Shown here one piece after another: positions 1-13,285 of a DNA stretch of 64,000 nucleotides. Source of the stretch: Dictyophora rubrovolvata (lineage: Eukaryota; Basidiomycota; Agaricomycetes; Phallales; Phallaceae). Positions within the stretch are counted from its first letter, which is position 1. Every line of letters begins with the position of its first letter. The translations under genes were made by a program, and so were the position numbers. Below the pieces are notes generated by a model that worked only from the letters and a program-made list of their open reading frames with translations, was not told where the DNA came from and searched no databases. The stretch is from positions 1,240,001-1,304,000 of the forward strand of contig CP114127.1 of assembly GCA_029959195.1 (NCBI GenBank), in the 5' to 3' direction.

Positions 1-2923
1 AAAAGGGGAAGAAATATATTTTACCGGCACAACCTGGTCATTTAAACTGGCAATGTAAGTAAACTTAACCTGAAGACCGGATTTCGCGTTATCAGATTTC
101 CAATCAAATTCTGTTTGAAAAGAAACCTACTCCATGATGCAAGCAATTTGACAATGCAGATACATAGGTCTTAGAGACCGGCGATTCGGAATCCTTGTGT
201 ATAAAATAAGGTCAGCGGGAACAGCCGACAAGATAAACAAGTTGAGATGTACCTGAAAATCAAACAATTCACGAGCCGCTGCTGACTCGAAATACTGCGA
301 AATGTCTTAATTTTCGAAAGAAGATTAAATAGGCGCAGATGAAAACGTACTTGAATGTAAGGATTCATAAGATAATTGTTATTTAAATGCAAGAATGGAC
401 CATTATGAATTCCACATAACGCGAGAATGCCGACAAGTTGCGGCGCCGACACAGAGGCAAGAAGAGAAGAACTGGGCGTTCGAATATGTCCTTTCTCGAT
501 AAGACGGTCAACAATCTGTGTAGTTACGATCGAGCCCTGAGAATGTGTTCCGAATAGGATAGCATCAGCACTTTGGTGTTACCCCCGTTAGAACAACAAA
601 TAATTATATATATATATATATATATATCGAATAATATTAGGTGACTCACGTTTGAAGATCGTTTACCCAGTCTTCATGGCTGAGGTATTCTTGAAATAAA
701 CTAGTGATGACGTAAGCAATGTCCGTCCTTTTTCACTACACTACCTGGAAGAAAGTAACCTATCGACGCGTTGCGCTACCGTTCCTCCACCCTGGAGAAT
801 GATTTTGGTCACCTTTTCCAAAACTACGCCATGCTCATCAAAATATTCGCATACTGCCTTTTCTAACATGGCGGCAAATTTCTCGCTCGTCCCCGTGGGC
901 TTATTGTTTGCCAGTTCTTAGTTCTCTCTATCATTAAAAGAACGTTATTGAAAATTGCTAACCTCTCCAAGAACTTGGCGAATGAAAGCACCAGGAAACC
1001 ACCCATGAATCCCTACCACAACAACACGTTTTATCTTGCCTAGTATTTTCACCGGGTCTTCTCCCAATACATTCCACGCCTTGGGTAATTCTTTACCAAA
1101 AAGATCTCTATCTTTCTCTTTCCCTTTACCCTTGTCTTTCGAGTCCTCATTGAAGAGCATTTTCGCAACGTAGTTCACAGTGCGATGTAGCGTTGATACC
1201 TCCTTGGGCAATGGAATTGATCTAGGAGGGTGACAGAAAGTGTCCTCGAACGTAGGGAGAACTAAACAATCTGGTTGCTGGGACGTAGCAGACACCGCAG
1301 AAGGGGTCGCAGAAGCATCACGTTGTGTTTTAGGAACAGTCGACTCTGAGCTCTGGTCCGGCATATGAGACTGTAGATTGAGTTGGCTATCTGTGTCATT
1401 AGATATTACCTGTTCTGTCTGGATAAGAGACTCCTCATCAACAATAACAACCTCCATGGTTTCCCCTTGCTCTTTTACCGCTCTCCAACGAGCGCTGGTA
1501 GATGCCAAAACTGACAGCCAGCCAGCCTTGGTTTCCGGGCTTGCGCCAATTGGAGAGACATTGCTTTGAGAAGCTTCTATTCCGGCACTGACAATGACTG
1601 AAGTAGGCTCTATGGTTAAATTGGATGGATAATTTGAGCGCCACCGTATCCAAGGCGTAAGCCAAGAATCGCCAGTCGATGGCACAGAGGATATCGGTTC
1701 GATATCGGAATGAGATTCGTGTGGCTTGGATGACACGGGCGAAGTTATTGCATCTGAACTGGGCGATCGAAATCCGGGTACAATTGAGGTCGGAAACTTT
1801 AGATAATCTGACCAGGTAGGAGATAAAGCTGCCGGTTTTTCGGTCGAAAAGGATTTAGGAAGCGTGCTATTTGGCATTTCTTCTTCAGGTATTTGAGCCG
1901 TATGTTCTTTCTCATCGTGAGATATTGAATCTAAATTGAACTTGTAGGCTTTCGCATGGTTGGAAAACACACGGTTGTATACTTACGAGATGGGATTTCC
2001 TCGGTACGAACCTCAGACTCGACTTTCCTTTCTGGCCCCAGGGGTAATACTTGTCTTGAAAATAGATAACCGGGTATATATGACAAAGAGTCACTACGAG
2101 TTTCGTTACGTTGTGCATTATTACTTCCAGTCAAGGCAGCAGATACTTCTGTGGGATATGTTGAGTCGTCTTGGGGGCGATTCAAGTCGTGGTCAGATTG
2201 TACTACAGGGCCGGCAGGCATAGTGCTCTCGGAGCAATCTGTTTGATTAAAACAATTGGCAGCAGAAGATTGTTCAGACTCAGCAGGAAGAATGACAGGG
2301 GAGTCTGGTTTGGTAGAACTAGAAAGCTTGTTGGCCAAATCGCTAACACATGTTTCGGTACTTTTACGAAACATCTTAGAGTTAAAAATGTTTCTGCTTA
2401 AAGATGATTCCGAAGTAGTTCGTTTATCAAGTCCAGAAACCTGTGTAGATATGGAGTCTAGGGACAGTGGCACAGAATCTGTGGGAAGGCGGTTCGCAAC
2501 CGGTACCCCAATAGAACGATTCTCCGTGTTATTCAAGTTTGACGGGGGGGAACAATCAGGGTTCGATGGCATTGCTGCTTCAGAATGTGGAGGTTGAATA
2601 ACCCGTTCGACCCGGGGAATTGCGGCTGAATTCTGTCGCCGTTTATTAGAATACAAATTGGGGAGCAAACTGTTACTGGAACGAGAAACAAGGCGAGAAA
2701 AGGTGTTATCTTGGATACCATCATTTTCCAGAGTGTTCATGTCAGAAAAGCCGTCATTCGATTGGAAAGCGCTAGACTGTCGTGGTAAGGTTGCTGCAGC
2801 AGCACCGGGGGACGTGCTGACTTGAACTGAGTCAGCGTACACAAGTGAGATATCTGCCTGTGCAAGCTTTGGAATAGAGTGCCACCTTGTTGACCTTGAG
2901 GAACGGGACGAACGGCGACTCAT
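1..2923 (-). CDS. Serine-rich alpha/beta-hydrolase (lipase/esterase-like), 3' end outside window
   Basis: The start codon at 2923 opens a long low-complexity Ser/Thr/Pro-rich region running to about 1985. A second exon (about 1950-960) ends in a hydrophobic strand and HG loop, VVVVGIHGWFPGAF, followed in the next exon (from about 900) by PTGTSEKF. After another short intron an exon around 430-600 carries AILFGTHSQGSIVTTQIVD. THSQG matches the serine nucleophile elbow of lipases (GxSxG), with Thr in the first position. A last visible exon (about 1-120) reads through VVPVKYISSPF to the window edge, so the C-terminus is missing. The strand-loop-elbow order fits an alpha/beta-hydrolase of the DUF676/serine-esterase kind. 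Substrate and location are not visible. The (TA)n tract at 602-627 lies in one of its introns. The fold call is fairly secure; the exact family is not. Confidence 0.75.
602..627. repeat. (TA)n microsatellite inside an intron
   Basis: About 12 uninterrupted TA units lie between two exons of the hydrolase gene. Likely length-polymorphic; no function is implied. Confidence 0.9.
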
Positions 2924-4303
2924 GACAAGAGCTCGTGCAGCATGCTAACGAGTACTGTGACGCAAGCTGGATAAGCTGGATAGTGGCTTGTGTGACTTTG
3001 TTTTCTCGGCATGTTCGGCACTGCATTCATCGAGACAAACAATAATGTCATGGGCAATTTTGTTACACTTAACAACATAATGATACAAGAAGAAATATAG
3101 AATGCCGATCAAACCGGCATTCAAGCTTCAAGGATTTCCGCGACGATATCGATGCTTCAATTTAGGACACCGGCTTAATCATGACTCAGCTCACCAAATA
3201 CTGGCAGTTGCAGTTGCCACACTTGAATGCCTATGATTAACCGCGCTAAGAGGCACTTCTTCAAAAAATTACTTGCGTGCAAACTGAGCCACCGGGTATA
3301 ATAACACCAAGTCTTAGCAGAGCATTCATACCAAAGTAGCCAGCCTGACGGTATCGACGGGGAGCTCGAGATCTTTATTAACCTGTGGCTCTCGCACATA
3401 TGAATTCCTTCCAGCTTATGTTAATAGCTTGGAATGCAAGGGTTTTTGAAGAATAATTATCATTTTCGAAGGTTCATCAACCGCCGATTTCTCTGAATCT
3501 CTAATACTTTTCGGGAAGAATAGGATCGTAGGCGATGCTAATCTTTCTTTCGAGTACAGGCGTATCAAAGTTAACATAAGAAGTAAGGTGCCCACTGCCG
3601 AATATATATATCTTCGACTTAACATTTGTTCCTTGTCCTCAGTCATTAAGTAGTAGTCACCGGTTGCGTACCTTAATGACCAAAATTACCCGCCGTCAAT
3701 AAACGTTGCCAACCGGGTTAGAATTGCCTCCCAAACTGAATAGTAATAATGGTTAACTTCAACTCCTAAATCTTGTTTATCTATAGAGAGATCGCCGGAC
3801 GCCAACTTTTCTCCTGAAAGAATCAGGATATCGGACCTCGGGGGCCATACGCATAATCAAATCAACTGCGAGCTTGAGGGGCTCATGACAGCCGCAAACG
3901 GACGATCACTGACTGCGAACTCTTTTTGCCAAGCATGCCGTACGTTCTTTTCTCTAGAAGGTACGGAAACGGCCTAATTTAATTAGACTACTAAAATCGC
4001 CGAAAAGGTGCACATTTGTGTAGCCAGACTTTATGGTCATATATGGCGAAGGCGTAAGCGTCCATGATGGTGCATTTCGGTAAACTCCTTGGAGAATAAT
4101 ACAAGGCCCGATTTCTAATCCCGAACAAAGAACTAAGATGCGAGTGGCCGTTTTGGGGTGGTATGTTTATTAAATACTAATGCTTCTGGTTAATCCAGAC
4201 TATCATCCACATTTGTCAACGCCAGAAAAGTCACCTATAAAACAAAGGCCGCGGCTGAAAAAAGCGATAAATTGGCCTGCACTAGATATGGCCGTCTTCG
4301 CTA
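2924..4303. other. Intergenic region without a convincing gene
   Basis: This stretch separates the hydrolase start from the OXR1 stop. The only item of note is a minus-strand reading frame at 3416-3646 (76 codons) whose protein begins MTEDKEQMLSRRYIY and has one hydrophobic segment, GTLLLMLTLIRLY, followed by a second unrelated frame at 3175-3399. They could be exons of a small or decayed membrane-protein gene, but no conserved motif or homologous copy in the window supports this. The rest shows no recognisable element. Confidence 0.4.
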
Positions 4304-5887
4304 TTAATTAGTGATACCCCAGATCTCGACGCCCACACATTCAAAGTCTATGGTCACGTCCCTAGTATCATGAACACTGCTTCCGGATAACACAGGGTTA
4401 TTGAAAGTAGGACAGGGCGCCGATGACCCATCTGTGAGGTTCTCACTCAAATAAAGACCATACTTTCCAGTCCTGTGAGTCTTGTTGAGTGACGAAGGTA
4501 TAGGGAAGGGAAATAACCCACCCGCCGCCAAACGAAATGAAGTTTTTATCGCAAAGTGCAACGTAGTCGTTTTTACCCGTCCATTTGAATGCTTGGACAC
4601 TCTTTCGATCCCTACTGGTCCACAGAAACCTTTGAAACAGAAGTATCCCTTAGGGGGTCATGTCAAAGAAGATAGTGACGAGACATACGAATCGCCGGTG
4701 CCATAGTATCCGGATGACGAGTGAATGGTCCCTCCCATCCAGATTCCGAATACACAATCTTCTGAATCTTGAATAACCACTAAAGTACTAGATATTTTAG
4801 AGGCACATCGGGCGTAGAGGGTTTGCAGCGATACACCATGTTGATCCGAGCTATAAAGTAAGGTCCATGACTTCACAAGTCTGGGTAGCGGAGGAAGATT
4901 GAATCGTATCTGTAAGATCCCAGTCAGTTGGAAACCAGAGCGATGAGAAAAATACAATGACACCTGTTCCGCTAGTTCTGATTTAAGCACGGCAGTCGTG
5001 CTTTCTTTGCGACCTTCTAGCTTCAACCTACGAAGGTGACCATCATTTTCGTCGAACACAAAGCCACTTTTATTCCAAGAATAGTCCCCAGCAAATCCAG
5101 GGGCACCTGAAGGTGGGATGAATATGTGGGAGGCGAATGGAGAAGTATGTGTGACAGGTGGTGAATCAGAGAGGTGTCTAGGTGGTGATTTGACGGTGCC
5201 ATGTTTGACGGTATAGGGTAAAGACGAGACTGATGCGCTCAGAAGGTTTGACATCCATTTCCGAGGTAAAGTGGCAGTCGATAGACTATCCGAACGATCA
5301 TTACTCCGTGAATTCGATGCTTTCCAAGTGTGCGGCTGTTCTGGCATGGTTTGTGAAGGAATCGAAGAGTGCGATTGTGTCATGTAATCAGATTGCGAAG
5401 TGGGAGGTGAAGACTGCTGTTGATTTATAAAGGAAGGAGGAGAACCAGTCTTGCGGCCAATTGACTCGGGCCACAGCAACGAATCTTGTTCATATTGCGA
5501 AATTTGATTTGCAACTCGTTTCTTATTCTGCTCGTTGTTCTTTCTGGCCCCTTCGGTCATATGATCGAAGAAATTCGGCTTTTTTGGCTTGGCTGCGGTT
5601 GGAGGGGTATCGTCATCGAAATCAAGTAGTAGTGGATGTTCATTAGTCTCCTCTGGCGTTGGAACGGAAACGAAGGCGCCAAAATCCGAATGCAATGGAG
5701 AGGGAGCTTCCCGCCCCTTTCCATGCGCCAGTTGGGACTGAGATTGGAATATCGCATCCCCCGTAGGAGTGAAAAGGCTGTCAAATAAATCGTTTGGATC
5801 GTTGGCGGGTTGAGCTACTCGTTCATTAATCGCAGATCGTGGTGGTGGTGGTAAAGGAACTAAGGGTGAATCGAGTGGAGGCGTCAT
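4304..5887 (-). CDS. OXR1: TLDc-domain oxidation-resistance protein (OXR1-like)
   Basis: Exons fit complement(4304..4472, 4522..4629, 4689..5887), about 491 residues; all phases agree. The N-terminal half is a low-complexity Ser/Pro-rich region with a DLFDSLFTPTGD segment. From about residue 250 the TLDc domain begins (SGFQLTGILQIRFNLPPLPR, WTLLYSSDQHGVSLQTLY). It continues across the introns as GTGDSFLW, VQAFKWTGKNDYVALC, FISFGGG-TGKYGLYL and DGSSAPCPTFNNPVLS, and ends FECVGVEIWGITN, the usual TLDc terminus. Proteins of this family protect against oxidative damage, and TLDc proteins bind the V-ATPase V1 sector and promote its disassembly in yeast and animals. The fungal type usually has this disordered N-terminus. 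The complete domain and clean splicing argue for an intact gene. Confidence 0.92.
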
Positions 5888-6236
5888 TACAAGTGTTCGC
5901 TAAAACGATGAAGCAGGTAAACTAGTAATCAAGGAAATAAACCAACTTTGTCGATATTATAATGCTGTGCTTAACATAACCCATCGGGCACTAATATCAG
6001 CCACAGGTGACGCAGTCGTCAGGAAGAAGTCTGGAAAGGTACAATGTGTTACTAGGTAGTGACTAACTTGAAAAGCGCCCCAGAGTCATCTAGCCATGCT
6101 ACACGAGTGTCCGGCATAACAAATGCTATTTCACATGTAGGAAGAAGCTTGTTCATTTAATATACAAATAAACATAAGTTACAGCTAGAGAACCAACCAA
6201 TCCCCGATCCTGTAACCAAGTCGCGAGAATATTCAG
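5888..6236. promoter_or_regulatory. OXR1 upstream region / AMS1 3' flank
   Basis: A 349-base gap between two minus-strand genes must hold the OXR1 promoter and the AMS1 3' untranslated region and terminator. No TATA box or other sharp motif stands out. Confidence 0.35.
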
Positions 6237-9200
6237 TTAGAATATGATAGATGTAGGTATTGCAATGTCAAAAGGTGCATACCTCGAGTGGCAAGCAAGG
6301 TCCCAAGATGCCGAAGAGATAACCAGTTTTATAGTGAGCACTTGGAATGCACGAAGATTGACGTCGATGTATGACATTTGTTCCAACGCCAAGTCTGGGA
6401 TCATCTTGTTGACCTCCAAAACTTCTATATCGTCCTCCAACAAGTTGGTAATAGTAGCCTTGGAGATATCAATCCAACTTGCAACATTAATTCTCGCGGT
6501 TGCATGACCGCCAAATGCTTCATATAAACGCAGGATAACAGTGGAAGAACCCCTCTTGAAGTCTGTTTCATGGAAGTCATCATCATCGCCTCGTTTGATA
6601 GTGTCCAATACCACATTGGTTGCTCCGGTCACGTAGAAAGGAGTCTGAGGTAAATGGTTACCTCTCTTTTTGTCATCGATCATGAAACGGACTAGCATGA
6701 AAACTAAGTCAAAAGTTTAACAAGACCTAGGACATAACTCATACCACGTAAAGGAGTATTGAAAATATAGGCTGCCATTGGAACATCCGACTCCAAGAAA
6801 TGACCCCTATGAGGATAAACAGCCCAGGAAAACTCATGCCTCCCTGATTTTATATCAGAAAAGAAGGAAAGAAATTGTCATAGGGAACCACTTCTCACCC
6901 TGATCTTGTTCAGCGTCGGGAGCCGTCGCAGCCCGTAGTAGAGATATGGACATGATATTGCCACGCGTGGCAAAACCATATTTGGATTCTGATAAAAGTG
7001 CGACTCCGTATCCATATTCACTTAGATCGGCGTACTAGAAGAGCTTAGAGAGCAAGTGTCAACAAATTCCAGGGGGCTTACCTTATGGGCACAAACTTCG
7101 AACTTCGCTATATCCATGGAAGTGTTCTTGTGGGTAGGGCGTTGAACATAGCCGAAAGGTGCTTCATAAGTCGCGTTGTCGTTACGGATATCCACCGGAA
7201 TCTCGACTAGTGACAATATCAGACAAGTTATATATGCTTCACAGGACTTACATTTCAAGAATTTATGCCTTTCATGCCAGTCTACTTCAGCATCAAAGCG
7301 AAGGAGCGAGTTGGACCTGGCATCAAGAGTCGCTTTTGAACAGATTAGTCGATGGGACAATGACGGCATGAAATATATCGACATAACACCTACCAGTTGT
7401 AGCATCTAAGGAAATCTAAAGAGACGGCCAAATTAAGATCACATCGATAAATGAGGCTGCAAATACTTACAGTAACCTTGATTGTACTGCTTCCATAGGT
7501 AAGGTTCCCAATGAGGGATGCACGTAACGGTCCTTTCTCCGCAATAGAAACGGCGGTGAATTTCAAGACATGAGGCGTTTCCAAATGATGAATTTCAACA
7601 TCTGAACGCCTACACGTAAGAATGGATCAAACTCGGCTTGTTAATTCATCTTACCCCATGCATCCCAATAATTTGGTCTATCGTTGTATATGATCAAGCC
7701 TCCAGTTTGATCGGTGGTAATAAGTTCTCGGCTGTTAATTGTCAAGGCTGAACACGCCCACCAAACAAGGGCTGCGTACCTTTGTTGGATATCAAGAAGA
7801 CTAGTGATACGCCCATCTGCAATCGTCAGCTTAAGTCGTGAATTCTGTAGGACGAAGACATCCTTAGATGTTTCTTTGGCTGTATACATACATGAACATC
7901 AAAGAACTCAGTGTTACGGGTAAATGACATACCGAATGTAGACGGCATATCAGCGAATAGGCCTCGCGAAAAAGCAGGACTGCAGGGTTTTGATGCATCG
8001 ATGAGCACTAAACCGCTATTTCCTTTTCGGTTTATTTGAACGATCTCTGCCTTCAATCTATTTCCAGCAGCTCCATTCAGTGGCACTTCGATGACTGCTA
8101 AATAACGGAAAGGCGTTGTATTATATGCAACTATCTTCCCGTTAGTAGATGTTTGTAAGGGGTAGGTCATAGAAAATGGGATCGAGTTGGGCATCAATTT
8201 TTGACTTGCGTCTTCTAATAATTCCTGGGCTTCCTTCTTTACGTGTGCGTATATTCTTTCAGCGTCCTCGTATACCATTCCACTATAAAAATGAGAAAAT
8301 GTCGATTTATACCACACCGAAGAACTTACATGGCAGAACCAGGAAGCACTATCAGAGTTAAGTTCATTAAATGAAATTATTGATACTGAGTTATGTCTCA
8401 CCGTCATGGACTACAAACGAATCAGTAACAAATCAACAAACGGATACGTATCGCCTACATTGATTGAGAAGAACATTTTCCCAGAGATCATTGATTTGCT
8501 GCTGAGGATAAGAATAATTTTCCTTATTATATAGCGAAGCTAGAGTTGCAAGATGCTGTGCAAGAGGAGACTGTCAAAGAAAGAACTGATGCAAGAAATG
8601 GTTCTGCTTACCTCGACTTCTCGTAGGAGAATTTCCGATTTTCTATTGCCTTTTTTTATGGAGCCTGAAACAACATTGAGCTGGTGCGGTATAAAAAGTA
8701 CTGACACGTCTTTTTTTACCATGGCTAGTGTAAGTACCCCGATGGAACTGGCCAAACGTCAGATAAAACATAGTGAAACAAAGAGTGAAGAAGATACCTC
8801 AAGATACAGTTCGCCGATCCTGCTTAGTATAAGCAATAAGCAGGGTAATATTTAGTTAAAACGCACCATGTAGGTAGAGTAAGACCGGCTTTCGTGTCTT
8901 TCTCTAAATCATAAAAGAAGTTTTCGACGCTGCCGCCCATACTGACCACAGGGAGTTCTCTGTTGTTATTGCCAGCGGCTCGGATACGACGAAGCTGAAA
9001 CTTCTCTTAGATTGTCAACGTTACTCATCCAGTAAAGACTAACATTTTCAAGCATTGGAGCTAGGGGTCCGCCCCCACCATCCCCGTTTCCGAAAACAAG
9101 CAATGCAGTTGTTGACGACTCTAAATTCTTTACACGAGTCGAATGCGGTTAAATCCAGTTCAAAACAATGGCACCGTACCTTATGGTTTGAAATACCCTT

Positions 9201-11467
9201 CATGACATCTCCCACTGTTGCTTGAGCAGTGTAGGTGTCTTACCAAAAGTTAGCTACTAAAACCAATGATTGGAATCAAAATAACGAACCCACTGGGGTC
9301 ATATGCTGTGTGTAGCATCAAAACATGTTAACACAATAGTACTTGAAAAAATACATACGCATAAAACTTGTGTGCCATCAATTCCTACCCAGTTAAACGT
9401 TGAATGAGGGAAAGTATTGCTAAATAAAGACAGATCAATGTCCGAAGAGGCCGTTCAATAGTTATGGCGTTACATATTATTCCTATATGATAATGAGCGT
9501 ATCAAACAAAAACATAGAAAAGCACTCTAACCAGGACAATTTCTGAGTAAAGAAGTACTTCATTCCCGCTCCACGAATAAGCTAAGAGGTATCAGCATAT
9601 TATATTTTAGTACGAAGACTGAACCAACTTGGGGTAAAGCTCCGTTCAAACCGAAAGAATCAGGTAACCAGGCAGTCTCTAACATTCGCTCGTTTAGATG
9701 TAATGTAATATCAACGCACTCTGAGAAAACGTACCACAACGCATGCCAAACCGGCTCTGGAAATATCGTTGACCAAGTACAAATTGCCGCACAAAAGCTT
9801 CTCCAGATGGCATGTTCCCGTCGGATTCCAACCATTGCCCGCCAATGGGATGGAACTGTCCCGATTTGATCTTCTCCTTCACTCGGTCGAACAACAAAGG
9901 ATACAACTAAAAGGGGTGTAAAGACAATCGTTCAAAGATACGCTATATGATACATACCTGTTCTAGCCATTTATACTGTTGTGCAGAACTGCATGCAAAG
10001 CGATGTTCAGGATACCGTTCCATCAGGTCAATCTGGAAAGAGACCTATTAATCAAACTGAGCCAAAATAAGATAGCACACATACTTGGGTAGACCATGAT
10101 CTTGCTACTTTTTGTTGAGTGGAACTATACGGCCACAGCCTTGGGAAAAATATTAGAAAAGCTTAGCAGCTTCGATATCAACCATGCCCACCATGCAGTG
10201 TCTATATGACAATGACCAATGGCATGAATCTTGGGTTTTATACCCCCTTCTTCGTACACTTTATCTGCTTTCTCAAACCATGCTTCACCGAGCACATCTT
10301 CCGCTAGTTTCCGTGCAGCAGGAATCGAGTCCGCATCTCCTTTGTCGAATATATTCATGATAGAATTGGCAACTACTAATGCTTTATTTTGCAGAACGGT
10401 ATTCCCAGGCAAGCTTTCAGAGAGTTGCTTTAAGGTAAAGAAATCCCACATGAGATGCCATGCTGGTTGGTTCGGTGCTACTAAATCAGCAGAGGCGAGC
10501 TAGACAAGTCAGACAAGGTAAAAATCACGAGATCGAGACACACTTTATAATACCGATTTGGATCAGGAGGGTCAATGGTATCTCCGGTAAGAGGTACACC
10601 AAACATGCCGTTGCAGGTCTGCTCGATATAAAACTCATGAAACCCTTTCTTCCTGGCCTCAGCGGGGATGATGTATTCTACACGACGGTCGCCTCCATAT
10701 CCACCAGTTATTCCTGTAGCATATTTGTAGGAAACTACGACAATAATGATAAATAGCCATTGTTACCTTGGACAGGAGTGCCATCGGGTGTGAAAATCAT
10801 AGCCTGTCGTAAAAAGCCGTTGTCAAAACAGAAAAGAGCTTTTAGAGGTGTACTCTCACCTCGCAACCAGGATCAAATTCAACTGATTATAATATGAACA
10901 CACATTAGGAAGGATATTCGGAGTTTACGTACATTGTACACGCTCGTATTTTGACCAGGACGAGGGTATTTTCAAGGCTACTTTCCACCAGTGATTACTC
11001 TTGATAGATTTAACAACATAATTGGTGAATCTATAGAATCAGAACCTACCCCTAGAGTTCAGAGGCGGTATCAGGATTGAAGTTTCCTTTTCGAAAAGTT
11101 TCTTGGAAAACTTACATGATGGTCCGAAGGAATCTCCTTTCTGCGCGGGCTTGAACGTCTGTTCGATTGCTTCTGAGAAAGAGGGTTTCGTAAGACCAGG
11201 CGCGTTCCAGACGTGCAACTTCACATGGACGGAATCGTCTATTCTTTCGTGGAATAAAACACTGGATAGGTTCTGGGAGGAATAGTGTCCCCCGAGCATG
11301 GTCCCGAGACGGCCCTAGAGTTGGAAGTTACATGGAGAGGAATGGTGCATTACAGAAATATTACCAACCTGAGTTAGTTTTTTCACCCATTTGTTTCCTG
11401 GAGTAAAATTCAATTCTGGATAGGAAACAGATTCCGAAGGAGCGTGCTGGTGATGAGTGTCGTTCAT
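6237..11467 (-). CDS. AMS1: Alpha-mannosidase, GH38 (vacuolar Ams1 type)
   Basis: Many short exons spread over 5.2 kb; the start at 11467 gives [19 protein letters not shown]. Moving downstream, [19 protein letters not shown] is assembled across an intron near 10150-10200 and is the zinc-binding His/Asp motif that opens the GH38 catalytic domain. Then come [19 protein letters not shown] and [15 protein letters not shown], whose Asp in PDSFG is the expected catalytic nucleophile. Later exons (about 6237-8400) form the beta-rich C-terminal part, with [35 protein letters not shown] and a final [12 protein letters not shown] block. Ams1 hydrolyses alpha-mannosides from free oligosaccharides and in yeast is delivered to the vacuole by the Cvt pathway; no signal peptide is seen here, which fits. 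The span suits a protein of about 1,100 residues. Individual exon borders were not all resolved. Confidence 0.92.
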
Positions 11468-11606
11468 ACTCGTACTCGCTGAATCTGGTGGTGGGAGAAA
11501 GAAGTAATTACGTGCTCGCTTAGAGTCCGAGGCTTTTCTCAGAGCGCGGGCCGTTTCTGTTGTGTGATAACCCCCGTTCAGTCACTGTCGTATTCATCAC
11601 CATACA
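11468..11606. promoter_or_regulatory. Shared divergent promoter of AMS1 and the HDAC-like gene
   Basis: Only 139 bases separate the AMS1 start (11467, minus) from the deacetylase start (11607, plus), so both promoters and both 5' untranslated regions must lie here. No clear TATA box is visible. Joint control is an inference from spacing alone. Confidence 0.6.
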
Positions 11607-13285
11607 ATGATGCTAGTTGTGTTTGATGATGACTGTCTTTTGCACAATCCCACTTGTGAAATATTGTCTGGATACCGCGTTCCATATTATGAGTCTCCTG
11701 CTCGCTATCGTGCTATTAGAGATGCGTTGGAACTCTCAAATGACAAGTTTACGTTTATGAAGTCTGATCCAGATACTGAAATCCATCGCCATATAGCGAA
11801 TGTAAGTCGTTATACCAATTTAGATTGATGTGATATCTCATAGCAGCCTTAGGCGCACCGGGATGACTATATTAAATATATAGAAAAAGCATATGCAGAA
11901 TGGGTGGTTGATGGTGGAAATCCAGTTCAGTGGAATACATAGATATACAATATCGAATTCTGTCTGCTCATCCGCCAAATTAGGATGGTGTCCTTCCGGA
12001 CACTTTTCTTCACCAGGGGTTACCCAGCCTCGTCACGAATATTTCGGCCTTGAGACCAATTGCTAAAGCGGGTTAGTTGTCCAGCCCTGTCTCTTAAGGT
12101 CGCTCTTGAAGGCTCAAATTAGTTCGGTGACAGGTTGTTACTGGTATTACTTCAAAGTTTTCTAACAAGATTCTTATTCTGAGCCAATTCACAAAGCTTC
12201 GATTTGAGTACTCCGATCACTGCCGGTCGGTAAATCACACTGCATGCCATTTCAAGAGATTTATTTTTGGCGAGAACATAGACACATTCAAGTCTGCGGT
12301 GGCTGCTGCCCAAGTAGCCTTAACGGCAGCCAGACAGTTGATAATGTATGGAGAAAATAGAGCCGAAACCCACCCGTATGGTGTATTTGCTTTAACGTAT
12401 GATAGGAGTCCTTGAATTCCTTAACCAGTCCCGCCTAATCATTTTATTTTCGTCAGTCGACCTCCCGGTCATCACGCAGGATTGTCTGTTTGTGGAGGAT
12501 ATTGCTATTTCAACAATACTGCAATTGCGGCCCGTTTTCTCCAAAGCAAATCTCTCGCATCGACATCACCTGCAAATCCTATAACGATTGCGGTATTAGA
12601 TATAGACTATCACCATGGCAATGGAAGTAGGTCATTCCCCGATTTCACTCCTAGTCGTAGCTAACAATCTGGACGCAGCCCAGGAAATTTTTTATGAGGA
12701 TTCAGATGTCTTCTACGTGTCAATCCACGCCACAGGAGACTATCCATGTACGTTTTCAGATGATGATAATTTTTCTTTTGAGTAGATGACATCAGACTTC
12801 ACCGGCTTCCCCGAAGAAAAAGGGAGCGGAAAAGGTTTGGGCTACAACCTCAACATCCCCCTTCCACGTGGTACGACGGGAGACGTGGAGTATTGCAATG
12901 CCCTTCTCGGAGCCATTTCGAAGATACGCGAATATAATCCAACTTACTTGCTCGTTAGGTTGACTTTGTTTGACCGTCTGTAGCCCTTCTGATCTAAAAC
13001 ACGTTTGTCTCGTAGCCTTGGGATTGATACTTTCAAAGACGACCCTATAAGCGACTTCAAACTCACACGAGAAGGCTACGCTCGAGTGGGCAAGACGATC
13101 TCGAGTATTCTGAAGCCTACTTTGTTCATATTGGAGGGGTAAGTTTTATTATTTTAATCTACATCGATCATTACTACAAATTTTTTTGGAGGGGGTATGA
13201 TCTACTGACGATAGGAGATAACGTCAGGACGGTCCTTGAAAGTTTTCAAGAGGGCAGCGATGGCCCTGAACGGACGTGTACGTGA
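11607..13285 (+). CDS. Histone deacetylase / acetylpolyamine amidohydrolase family protein
   Basis: A spliced gene of roughly 350 residues starting MMLVVFDDDCLLHNP. In order it shows YYESPARYRAIRDAL, HRDDYIKYIEKAYAEWVVDG, DGVLPDTFLHQGLPSLVTNI, FDLSTPITAG, AAAQVALTAARQLI, then RPPGHHAGLSVCGGYCYFNN (the paired catalytic histidines), VLDIDYHHGNGS (zinc-binding Asp/His), FYVSIHATGDYP, GFPEEKGSGKGLGYNLNIPL, SLGIDTFKDDPISDFKLT (second zinc Asp) and LEGGYDLLTIGDN, ending at the stop codon at 13283-13285. All active-site blocks are present, so this copy looks functional. It is the class II/acetylpolyamine-amidohydrolase branch of the arginase/deacetylase fold; whether the substrate is histone, polyamine or another acetylated amine cannot be told. 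Exons after about 12062 belong to a tandemly duplicated segment whose second copy has decayed. Confidence 0.88.
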
